From positions 1-11,097 of the forward strand of contig NZ_LGEG01000043.1 of assembly GCF_001280125.1 (NCBI RefSeq): 11,097 nucleotides of DNA, given 5' to 3'. Origin of the DNA: Streptomyces sp. NRRL F-6492 (lineage in GTDB: Bacteria > Actinomycetota > Actinomycetes > Streptomycetales > Streptomycetaceae). The notes below the pieces were generated by a model. The model was not told where the DNA came from. It worked only from the letters and a program-made list of their open reading frames with translations, and did no database searches. Below are positions 5,657 to 11,097 of this stretch, piece by piece (within the stretch, counting starts at the first letter, position 1; every line of letters starts with the position of its first letter). Made by a program: the position numbers and the translations under genes.

Positions 5657-7021
5657 GTGACCGAACCTGCGCGCATTCTCGTGGTCGGCGGTGGATACGT
5701 CGGCATGTACACCGCGCTGCGCCTCCAGCGGCAGCTCAGGGCGGAACTCCGATCCGGCGCCGCCGAGATCGTCGTGGTCACCCCCGAGCCGTACATGACG
5801 TACCAGCCGTTCCTGCCCGAGGCCGCGGCCGGCTCCATCTCCCCGCGCCACGTCGTCGTGCCGCTGCGCCGCGTCCTCGACCGCTGCCGGATCCTCATCG
5901 GCGAGGTCGGGTCCGTCGACCACGCCAAGCGGACCGCGACCCTCTCCACCCTCGCCACCGAGGAGGAGGGCACGGGCCCGGTCGAGCTCACCTACGACGA
6001 GCTGGTCATCGCGCCCGGCTCCGTCTCCCGCACCCTCCCGGTCCCCGGCCTGGCCGAGCACGGCATCGGCTTCAAGACCGTCGAGGAGGCCATCGGCCTG
6101 CGCAACCACGTCATCGAGCAGATGGACATCGCCTCCTCCACCCGCGACCCCGCGATCCGCGACGCCGCCCTCACCTTCGTCTTCGTCGGCGGCGGCTACG
6201 CGGGCGTGGAGGCCCTCGCCGAGCTGGAGGACATGGCCCGCTACACCGCGCGGTACTACCACAACGTCAAGCCCGGCGACCTGCGCTGGGTCCTCGTCGA
6301 GGCCACCGGCCGGATCCTCCCCGAGGTCGGCGAGAAGATGGGCCGGTACGCCGTCCGCGAGCTGCGCGCCCGGAACGTCGACGTGCGCCTGGAGACCCGG
6401 CTCGACTCCTGCGAGGACCGGGTCGCGGTGCTCAGCGACGGCACCCGGCTGCCCACCCGCACCCTCGTCTGGACCGCCGGCGTCAAGCCGTCCCCCCTCC
6501 TCGCCGCCACCGACCTGCCGAGGAACGAGCGCGGCCGGCTCCGCTGCACCGCCCGGCTCTCCGTCGAGGGCGTCGAGCACGCCTGGGCCGCCGGCGACGC
6601 CGCCGCCGTCCCCGACGTCACCTCCGGCGAACCCGGCAGGGAGTGCGCGCCCAACGCCCAGCACGCCGTCCGCCAGGCCCGGGTCCTCGCCGAGAACATC
6701 GCCGCCTCCCTGCGCGGACAGCCGCTCAAGGAGTACGCGCACGCGTACGCGGGATCCGTGGCCTCCCTCGGCCTCCACAAGGGCGTCGCCCACGTCTACG
6801 GACGCAAACTCAAGGGATACCCGGCGTGGTTCATGCACCGGGCCTACCATCTGAGCCGGGTCCCCACCTTCAACCGGAAGGCCCGCGTCCTGGCCGAATG
6901 GACCTTGTCAGGCCTGTTCAAACGGGAGATCGTCTCCCTCGGCTCGCTGGAACACCCCCGCGCCGAATTCGAGATCGCCGCCTCCCCGCCACCCGGCGAC
7001 GGCGACAAGCCGTCGTCCTGA
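5657..7021 (+). CDS. Type II NADH dehydrogenase-like FAD/NAD(P)-dependent oxidoreductase
   Basis: Predicted 454 aa from the GTG at 5657 (VTEPARILVV); a GTG at 5642 is an in-frame alternative. The FAD-binding Rossmann motif GGGYVG is at residues 11-16, the NAD(P)H-binding motif GGGYAG at 178-183, and the second FAD motif AWAAGDAAAV at 309-318. MTYQPFLPEAAAGSISPRH (47-65) and TAGVKP (273-278) are typical of the NDH-2 family. A variant of the quinone-site motif, AQHAVRQ, is at 334-340. The aromatic, basic C-terminus (GYPAWFMHRAYHLSRV, then FKREI) fits peripheral attachment to the inner face of the membrane. Family role: non-proton-pumping electron transfer from NADH to menaquinone. It is divergent from atrA, in the SCO4119 position. 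Length is normal. A related disulfide or ferredoxin reductase is less likely given the NDH-2 motifs. Confidence 0.9.
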   Translation: MTEPARILVVGGGYVGMYTALRLQRQLRAELRSGAAEIVVVTPEPYMTYQPFLPEAAAGSISPRHVVVPLRRVLDRCRILIGEVGSVDHAKRTATLSTLATEEEGTGPVELTYDELVIAPGSVSRTLPVPGLAEHGIGFKTVEEAIGLRNHVIEQMDIASSTRDPAIRDAALTFVFVGGGYAGVEALAELEDMARYTARYYHNVKPGDLRWVLVEATGRILPEVGEKMGRYAVRELRARNVDVRLETRLDSCEDRVAVLSDGTRLPTRTLVWTAGVKPSPLLAATDLPRNERGRLRCTARLSVEGVEHAWAAGDAAAVPDVTSGEPGRECAPNAQHAVRQARVLAENIAASLRGQPLKEYAHAYAGSVASLGLHKGVAHVYGRKLKGYPAWFMHRAYHLSRVPTFNRKARVLAEWTLSGLFKREIVSLGSLEHPRAEFEIAASPPPGDGDKPSS

Positions 7022-7127
7022 CATCACTGTCAGTGCACTCGTCCACACTGGACGTGTGACCATAGGTGGGCTCACACCTGCACAGCGTGACTCTGCACGG
7101 CACCGACACCACGAGGCATACAGATCC
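7022..7127 (+). promoter_or_regulatory. Upstream region of the SpoIIE-type gene with clustered short palindromes
   Basis: Several perfect inverted repeats crowd into about 55 bp: CACTG-T-CAGTG (7025-7035); GTCCA-CAC-TGGAC (7041-7053) overlapping CACAC-TGGAC-GTGTG (7044-7058); and AGGTG-GGCTCA-CACCT (7064-7079). CATAGG at 7061-7066 could serve as a -10 but has no good -35. GC content falls here relative to the flanking genes, as expected of non-coding regulatory DNA. The regulator that binds is not identified. Confidence 0.4.
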
Positions 7128-8762
7128 GTGAACTTCACCCGTTGGAGCGCCCGGCTCCCCGGAACGCAGCGCCGCACGGCGCGGGGGACCGAAGGCTCCG
7201 TGCCCGCCGCCCGCGGTGAGCACGGGCAGCAGCTGGACCGGCCGGCCGACGTCGCCGAGGACGTCCCCTCCCTGGAGGACTTCTCCGTACGGGAGCTCCT
7301 CGGCCGCCTCCCCGGCCTGGTCGCGCTCGTGTACGGCCCGGAGCACCGCATCGCGTACGTCAACGACGCCTACGCCGCCGCCTTCGGCCCCCGCACCCCC
7401 GGCGCCACCGTCGCCGACACCTGCCCGGAGGCCGGGGACCTGGGCCTGCTGCCCCTCATGGACCAGGTCCTGCGCAGCGGCAAGCCCCGGACGGTCAAGT
7501 CCCGCCGCACCCGGGACGGCGGGTCGTACACGGTCACCTGCCTGCCCGTCGACAGCCCCCGCCTCGACGACGGCGGCGCCGTCCTCGTCCACGCCGCGGA
7601 CGTCACCGACCACGCCGAGGCCGCCGAGCGGCTGCGCGCCAGCGAGCGCAAGCACCGCGAGACCGCCGTCACCCTCCAGCGCTCCCTGCTCCCGCAGGAC
7701 CTGGAGCAGCCCGACGACCTGCGGATCGCCGCCACCTACCAGCCCGGCGGCACGGACGCGGCCGTCGGCGGCGACTGGTACGACGTGATCACCCTCGGCG
7801 CCGGCCGCACCGCGCTCGTCATCGGCGACGTGATGGGCCGGGGCGTCCGCGCCGCCGCCGTCATGGGCCAGCTCCGCACCGCCGTCCGGGCGTACGCGCG
7901 CCTGGACCTGCCCCCGCACGAGGTCCTCCAGCTCCTCGACGGCCTCGCCGCCGAGATCGACGCCAGCCAGATCGCCACCTGCGTGTACGCGATCCACGAC
8001 CCCAACGAGGGCAGGCTGGTGTACGCCTCCGCGGGCCACCTCCCGATCCTCGTACGGGACGAGGACGGCACCGTCCGCCGCGCCGAGGACCCCACGGGCC
8101 CGCCGCTCGGCACCGGCGGCTGGCTCCACACCTCGGGCTCCATCGCCCTGCCGCCCGGCTCCACCGCCGTCCTCTACACCGACGGCCTGGTGGAGCGGCG
8201 CCGCGAGGACATCGACGAGGGCGTCGCCGCCCTCGCCCGCGCCCTCTCCGGCGCCAGCGGCACCCCGCAGGTGGTCTGCGACCGGCTCCTGCGCTCCCTG
8301 GGGGTGACCGCCGAGCACGACGACGACGTCGCCGTCCTGGTCGTCCAGCACCCCTCCCGGGAGGGGACGGACGCGGAGCTGTTCCACAACGCCGCCCTGG
8401 AACTGCTCGGCGGGGTGGAGGCGGCCCCCCGCGCGCGTGCCTTCGCCTCCGGGGTCCTCTCCAGCTGGCGCTTCCCGGTCGAGCTGCGGGACCTGGGGGT
8501 CCTGGCCACCAGCGAGCTGGTGGGGAACTCCCTCCAGCACGGCACCCCGCCCATGCGCCTGCGGCTGCGCCGCACCGACCGGCGCCTGATCATCGAGGTG
8601 ACGGACGGGGACGACCACCTGCCGCGCCGCCGCAGGGCGGAAACGGAGGACGAGGCGGGTCGCGGGATCTCGATCATCGCGACGATCGCCTCGTCCTGGG
8701 GAAGCCGCCGCACACCGGGCGGCGGCAAAGCGGTCTGGTGCGAGTTCGCCCTGAAGGACTAG
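7128..8762 (+). CDS. PAS / PP2C (SpoIIE) phosphatase / HATPase protein of partner-switching type
   Basis: Predicted 544 aa from the GTG at 7128 (VNFTRWSARL). The GTG at 7056 is rejected because the 24 codons between contain many rare A/T-ending codons (ATA, AGA, GCA, CCT, ACA). A GAGG sits 11 nt before 7128. Order: PAS-like sensor about 53-161 (PEHRIAYVNDAYAAAF, HAADVTDHAEAAERL); helical linker; PP2C SpoIIE-type phosphatase about 189-407 with metal-binding GGDWYD (214-219), GDVMGRG (233-239), AGH (302-304), YTDGLVE (350-356) and HDDDVAVLVV (397-406); then an RsbW/SpoIIAB-like ATPase with N box SELVGNSLQHG (462-472), TDGDD (492-496) and GRGISIIATIASSWG (511-525). Such proteins dephosphorylate, and may phosphorylate, STAS anti-anti-sigma proteins in stress or developmental sigma control. 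No membrane segment and no STAS gene are seen nearby, so the partner is unknown. It corresponds to the SCO4120 position. Confidence 0.88.
   Translation: MNFTRWSARLPGTQRRTARGTEGSVPAARGEHGQQLDRPADVAEDVPSLEDFSVRELLGRLPGLVALVYGPEHRIAYVNDAYAAAFGPRTPGATVADTCPEAGDLGLLPLMDQVLRSGKPRTVKSRRTRDGGSYTVTCLPVDSPRLDDGGAVLVHAADVTDHAEAAERLRASERKHRETAVTLQRSLLPQDLEQPDDLRIAATYQPGGTDAAVGGDWYDVITLGAGRTALVIGDVMGRGVRAAAVMGQLRTAVRAYARLDLPPHEVLQLLDGLAAEIDASQIATCVYAIHDPNEGRLVYASAGHLPILVRDEDGTVRRAEDPTGPPLGTGGWLHTSGSIALPPGSTAVLYTDGLVERRREDIDEGVAALARALSGASGTPQVVCDRLLRSLGVTAEHDDDVAVLVVQHPSREGTDAELFHNAALELLGGVEAAPRARAFASGVLSSWRFPVELRDLGVLATSELVGNSLQHGTPPMRLRLRRTDRRLIIEVTDGDDHLPRRRRAETEDEAGRGISIIATIASSWGSRRTPGGGKAVWCEFALKD
8704..8726 (-). 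terminator. Candidate terminator hairpin of the MFS transcript inside the phosphatase gene
   Basis: GCCGCCGC and GCGGCGGC form a perfect 8-bp GC stem with a 7-nt loop. It lies about 50 nt beyond the MFS stop codon when read on the minus strand, and inside the last codons of the phosphatase gene. It is followed on that strand by TTCCCC, not by a T tract. Actinobacterial terminators often lack T tracts, but GC-rich codons could also produce this by chance. Confidence 0.3.
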
Positions 8763-8774
8763 GCCGCCGGGGGA

Positions 8775-10076
8775 CTAGGACGCGCTGACCGGTACGTCCT
8801 TCGCGGTCGGCTCGTGCCGGACGACGACCTTCGACGGCCTGAGGGCCAGTGAGGGCTGGTTCTGCTCGGGGGTGAGCTGCCTGCCGAGCCGGACGGCGAG
8901 GAAGGTGATCCCGAGCGAGAAGAGCACGAAGGTCACGATGTACGGACCGTGCAGCGCGGCCCCCATGGGCCCGCCCACGGCCGGACCGACGGCCAGCGCC
9001 AGCTGCTTCACCAGGGCGAAGGCCGAGTTGTACGAGCCGACCATCGACTCCGGCGCCAGATCGGCCACCAGCGGGGCCACGGTCGGCGACAGCATCGCCT
9101 CGCCGAGCCCGAAGAGGGCGTACGTGGAGACGAAGGCCGCCGTCGCCATGGTCTGGCTGCCGTGCCCGAGGCCCGCGTACCCGGCGATGATCCACGCCAG
9201 GGTCCAGATCAGGCCCACGGCCGCGATCACCCGGGACCGCCTGCGGCGCTCGACGAACTTGAGGACCAGGAACTGGGCCAGCACGATCACCGCCGTGTTG
9301 GCGGCGAGCGCGAGACCGAGCCCGGACGGCTGGATCCCGGCGGCCTCGGTGCCGTACGCGGCGAGGCCCGACTCGAACTGTCCGTAGCAGGCGAAGAAGA
9401 GGACGAAGCCGAGGACGCACAGCTGCACCATCGCCTTGTGCCCGAGCAGCGCGCGGACCCCGCCGCCCTTGCCGGCGCCGGACGGACGGGCGTCCTGGAG
9501 CGCGGGGGAGCCCGGCATCCGGACGGTCCCGACGATCCCGGCGAGCACCAGGAACATCGCGGCCTCGATCGAGAACAGCAGGATGAAGCTGCCCGGCCGG
9601 CTGGTGTCGACCAGCTGGCCGCCGATCAGACCGCCGACGCCGAGGCCCAGGTTCTGCAGGAAGAACTGCGTGGCGAACGCCCGGGTGCGCCCGACGGGCG
9701 TCGAGCACCAGACGATCATCGTGGCGAGGGCCGGCTGGAGGACGGCCGTACCGGCACCGAGCAGCGCCGCCGCCCCCACGGCCGTCGGCACGCTGGAGGC
9801 GAAGCCCATCCCCACCGCGCCCACGGCGGCGACGACCGAGGCCACGAGCAGCACGGGCACGGGCCCGCGCCGGTCGATGGCCCGACCGCTGAAGGGCAGC
9901 ACCACGAGCGCGGCCATGGCGAAGACGGCGAGCACGATGCCCGCCGTCGCCGCGCCCAGATCCCGCACCTGCGCCACGTACACATAGAGGTACGGCACGG
10001 TGAAGCCGAGTCCGAACGCGCTCAGCGCGCTGCCTGCCTGAATCCGGCGCATCGCCGCGCCCCTCGCCTTGGTCAC
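8775..10076 (-). CDS. MFS multidrug efflux transporter (SCO4121-like)
   Basis: Predicted 433 aa from the GTG at 10076 (VTKARGAAMRRIQAG). The ATG at 10052 with GAGGGG 7 nt upstream is a strong alternative, and a GTG at 10082 is also in frame; upstream ATGs fall in the regulatory region. Twelve hydrophobic segments can be counted, with the longest cytoplasmic loop (about residues 190-210, Gly/Arg-rich) between segments 6 and 7. The loop between segments 2 and 3 carries GRAIDRRG (64-71), the MFS motif A. Family role: proton-driven drug efflux across the cytoplasmic membrane. The S. coelicolor pair SCO4121/SCO4122 has been described, as I recall, as a multidrug pump and its MarR regulator; this divergent pair looks the same. 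The stop is 12 bp from that of the convergent phosphatase gene. Confidence 0.9.
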   Translation of the reverse strand: MTKARGAAMRRIQAGSALSAFGLGFTVPYLYVYVAQVRDLGAATAGIVLAVFAMAALVVLPFSGRAIDRRGPVPVLLVASVVAAVGAVGMGFASSVPTAVGAAALLGAGTAVLQPALATMIVWCSTPVGRTRAFATQFFLQNLGLGVGGLIGGQLVDTSRPGSFILLFSIEAAMFLVLAGIVGTVRMPGSPALQDARPSGAGKGGGVRALLGHKAMVQLCVLGFVLFFACYGQFESGLAAYGTEAAGIQPSGLGLALAANTAVIVLAQFLVLKFVERRRRSRVIAAVGLIWTLAWIIAGYAGLGHGSQTMATAAFVSTYALFGLGEAMLSPTVAPLVADLAPESMVGSYNSAFALVKQLALAVGPAVGGPMGAALHGPYIVTFVLFSLGITFLAVRLGRQLTPEQNQPSLALRPSKVVVRHEPTAKDVPVSAS

Positions 10077-10095
10077 ACTCACCCACTTCGGTCGC

Positions 10096-10125
10096 GGGTT
10101 CAGGCCTGTAGCCCTGAACCCTGAA
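10096..10125. promoter_or_regulatory. Nested inverted and direct repeats upstream of the MFS gene (operator or leader hairpin)
   Basis: GGGTTCAGG (10096-10104) and CCTGAACCC (10113-10121) form a perfect 9-bp inverted repeat with an 8-bp centre. CCCTGAA is repeated in tandem at 10112-10125, giving a third half-site, and CAGGCCTG (10101-10108) is itself palindromic. The block is about 20 bp from the MFS start. It could be a MarR operator or, in the MFS mRNA, a hairpin with two alternative 5' arms close to the start codon. Confidence 0.5.
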
Positions 10126-10165
10126 GACTTAAAAGCTAAAGTTAACGTCTCAACTGTACACATCG
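10122..10165. promoter_or_regulatory. Low-GC bidirectional regulatory island between MFS and marR
   Basis: The stretch is strikingly A/T-rich for this genome (TTAAAAGCTAAAGTTAACG and flanks) and contains GTTAAC plus an imperfect inverted repeat AGAC-TTAA (10126-10133, where the two arms face TTAA-C-GTCT at 10142-10150). On the minus strand TTGAGA (10153-10148) could be a -35 for the MFS gene, with weak -10 options (TAAGTC at 16 bp, AAGTCT at 17 bp). The composition and location fit a promoter/operator region; no exact site is certain. Confidence 0.45.
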
Positions 10166-10171
10166 AAGGAC

Positions 10172-10200
10172 TTCAACGCCAACGGGGCCCGTGGGATACT
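10172..10200 (+). promoter_or_regulatory. Candidate marR promoter giving a leaderless mRNA
   Basis: TTCAAC (10172-10177), a 17-bp spacer and GATACT (10195-10200) lead to a predicted start at about 10207, the A of the marR ATG. No well-spaced Shine-Dalgarno precedes that ATG, which agrees with leaderless translation, common in Streptomyces. GAAG-GA-CTTC (10165-10174) overlaps the -35 and may be an operator half-site pair. Confidence 0.45.
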
Positions 10201-10206
10201 CGCCGC

Positions 10207-10773
10207 ATGTCCGAAAACCCCGAGCGATCCGGCCCGCAGGCTCTCCAGGAGCCGAGCCTCGACGAGCAGATCGCCGCCTACCAGCGCGAGTTCCGCGACC
10301 TCGACCCCCAGGTCGAGAAGGTCGTCTCCGCCCTCGGCCGGCTGAACCGCCGGATGAACGTGGCGTACGGACGCCAGCTCGCCGACCTCGGCATCAGCAA
10401 CGCCGAGTGGGAGGTCCTCAAGACGCTGGTCCTCTCCGGGGAGCCCTACCGGCTCGGCCCCGGCGAGCTGGCCAAGCGCCTGGGCCTCACCCCGGCCGCG
10501 ATGACCCACCGCATCGACCGCATGGCGGGAGAAGGCCTGGTCACCCGCGACCGCGACGAGAACAACCGGGTCCGCGTGATCGTCGAGCTCACCGACGAGG
10601 GCCGCACGAAGTGGCTGGAGGCCATGCGCATGGCCACCGCCTTCGAGGAGGACCTCCTCCAGGACCTCAGTACGGAGGAGAAGGGCGTCCTGGGCGACGT
10701 CCTCATCCGTCTCCTCCGCCGCGTGGAGCACACCCAGCCCGACGCCGGCGGCCGCCTGACGGACCTCGATTGA
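10207..10773 (+). CDS. MarR-family transcriptional regulator (SCO4122-like)
   Basis: Predicted 188 aa from the ATG at 10207; upstream in-frame codons pass through the low-GC regulatory island and are unlikely to be coding. An N-terminal extension of about 33 residues is followed by the dimerisation helix (VEKVVSALGRLNRRMNVAYG), a winged helix-turn-helix at about 65-132 with recognition helix TPAAMTHRIDRMAGEGLV (95-112), the wing RDRDENNRVRVIVELTDEG, and C-terminal helices. Family role: ligand-responsive dimer that binds palindromes in the shared promoter region and controls the divergent MFS pump; SCO4122 has been reported, as I recall, to regulate the pump SCO4121. Length is slightly above the usual 140-170 aa because of the N-terminal extension. 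The stop lies 29 bp before the -35 of the next promoter. Confidence 0.9.
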   Translation: MSENPERSGPQALQEPSLDEQIAAYQREFRDLDPQVEKVVSALGRLNRRMNVAYGRQLADLGISNAEWEVLKTLVLSGEPYRLGPGELAKRLGLTPAAMTHRIDRMAGEGLVTRDRDENNRVRVIVELTDEGRTKWLEAMRMATAFEEDLLQDLSTEEKGVLGDVLIRLLRRVEHTQPDAGGRLTDLD

Positions 10774-10802
10774 GGCCGTGGCGGGCGGGGTAGAGGGGGA
10801 GG

Positions 10803-10831
10803 TTGACACGCACCTTCCGGATGCGTAGTGT
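10803..10831 (+). promoter_or_regulatory. Strong vegetative (HrdB-type) promoter, first rrn promoter candidate
   Basis: TTGACA (10803-10808) is a perfect -35, the spacer is exactly 17 bp, and TAGTGT (10826-10831) is a good -10. It is the best promoter match in the window, with a start expected near 10838. Such strength fits a stable-RNA operon. Confidence 0.8.
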
Positions 10832-10924
10832 TCTCCGAGTTGTCACGGAGCCGGAACGGTTCTGCGGCAGCCACTCCCGCCGCTGATGCGGCACCTCTAC
10901 TCAGCACGATCTCCCTCGCGGGAA

Positions 10925-10946
10925 GAATTTCGGCATGCCGAAATTC
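10925..10946. repeat. Perfect 22-bp palindrome in the rrn upstream region
   Basis: GAATTTCGGCA (10925-10935) is followed directly by its exact reverse complement (10936-10946). A further palindrome TTTCGAAA (10948-10955) and the inverted repeat GACTC-GATTAT-GAGTC (10956-10971) follow at once. No T tract follows on either strand, so it is not a classical terminator. A protein-binding site or an RNA processing/cruciform element are open options. Confidence 0.65.
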
Positions 10947-10962
10947 ATTTCGAAAGACTCGA

Positions 10963-10992
10963 TTATGAGTCGCCGGGGGAATCCGCTAGAGT
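10963..10992 (+). promoter_or_regulatory. Second rrn promoter candidate (TTATGA, 18 bp, TAGAGT)
   Basis: TAGAGT (10987-10992) is a good -10. TTATGA (10963-10968) is a weak -35 at 18 bp and falls in the GACTC/GAGTC inverted repeat. A second TAGAGT occurs at 11068-11073, and both are followed by a GTCGGAAC module (10999 and 11072 onward), suggesting duplicated promoter or leader modules. Confidence 0.5.
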
Positions 10993-11097
10993 TTGAGACG
11001 TCGGAACGGCCCAACAGCCGGAAAGACAACTCCCGCTGACCGGGAATCAGACGCCGAAAGGATCTGATAGAGTCGGAACCGCCGGAAGGGCCCGGAG

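Larger units (their letters stand above)
10774..11097 (+). promoter_or_regulatory. Promoter/leader region of a ribosomal RNA operon (16S gene beyond right edge)
   Basis: These 324 bp hold no supportable gene. They contain a near-consensus promoter, a 22-bp palindrome, small hairpins (CTCCG/CGGAG at 10833-10850; TCCCG/CGGGA at 11031-11045; ATCAG/CTGAT at 11046-11068) and the module GGATCTGATAGAGTCGGAAC near the right edge. That module and the surrounding AAAGG-rich text are what I remember from Streptomyces 16S rRNA precursor leaders, which have several tandem promoters. No part of mature 16S rRNA is inside the window. Confidence 0.7.

Noticed and set aside
5318..6850. Long minus-strand open frame (510 codons) opposite the NADH dehydrogenase gene
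   Set aside because: It is the high-GC antisense shadow of a well-supported flavoprotein; its product is Gly/Val/Asp low complexity with no recognisable domain.
6918..8618. Minus-strand open frame (566 codons) opposite the SpoIIE-type gene
   Set aside because: Shadow of the phosphatase gene, whose catalytic motifs are intact on the plus strand.
10850..10867. GGAACGGTTC in the rrn region as an AtrA-type or similar operator
   Set aside because: A short dyad that occurs easily by chance; I do not remember a consensus precisely enough to claim it.
10703..10894. 63-codon minus-strand open frame over the end of marR and the rrn promoter
   Set aside because: It crosses a near-consensus promoter and has no recognisable product.
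11068..11073. TAGAGT as a third separate rrn promoter
   Set aside because: No acceptable -35 at 16-18 bp upstream; it may be a leader motif instead of a promoter, so it is only mentioned with the second promoter.

Overview
The window is chromosomal DNA of a Streptomyces or a very close relative. GC content is extreme, coding regions have near-saturated G/C third positions, and GTG starts are common. The gene order matches, from memory, the S. coelicolor block SCO4117 to SCO4122: sigma factor, atrA, NADH dehydrogenase, SpoIIE-type phosphatase, MFS pump, MarR regulator. I could not run a search, so the synteny claim rests on recall plus domain content.

Left part (2-5321): the C-terminal part of a large AfsR/SARP-like or LuxR-like NB-ARC/TPR regulator enters from the left and converges on a sigma factor gene, with a 14-bp overlap of the 3' ends. 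The sigma factor is the most unusual protein here. It combines an ECF sigma core, a zinc-binding anti-sigma-like motif, hydrophobic segments, a long Pro-rich stalk and a C-terminal NPCBM carbohydrate-binding domain in one chain. Upstream on the same strand is a TetR-family regulator that I identify as AtrA. Its leader holds a hairpin that buries the Shine-Dalgarno sequence, and its candidate -35 box lies in an imperfect palindrome.

Middle (5322-8762): divergent from atrA is a type II NADH dehydrogenase-like flavoprotein, followed by a PAS / PP2C (SpoIIE) phosphatase / HATPase protein that looks like a one-chain partner-switching regulator. Codon use argues that this second gene starts at a GTG at 7128, not at the more upstream GTG.

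Right part (8763-11097): an MFS multidrug-efflux gene converges on the phosphatase gene (12 bp between stops) and is divergent from a MarR regulator. The MFS-marR intergenic region is a low-GC island with nested repeats, and marR looks leaderless. After marR comes 324 bp without a gene. It carries a near-consensus vegetative promoter (TTGACA, 17 bp, TAGTGT), a 22-bp perfect palindrome and repeated TAGAGT -10-like boxes. I read it as the multi-promoter leader of a ribosomal RNA operon whose 16S gene lies beyond the right edge.

Functionally the window is regulation-heavy: four transcription regulators or sigma factors and one phosphatase/kinase regulator flank two effector proteins, a respiratory dehydrogenase and an efflux pump. 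No mobile element, CRISPR array or tRNA was seen.
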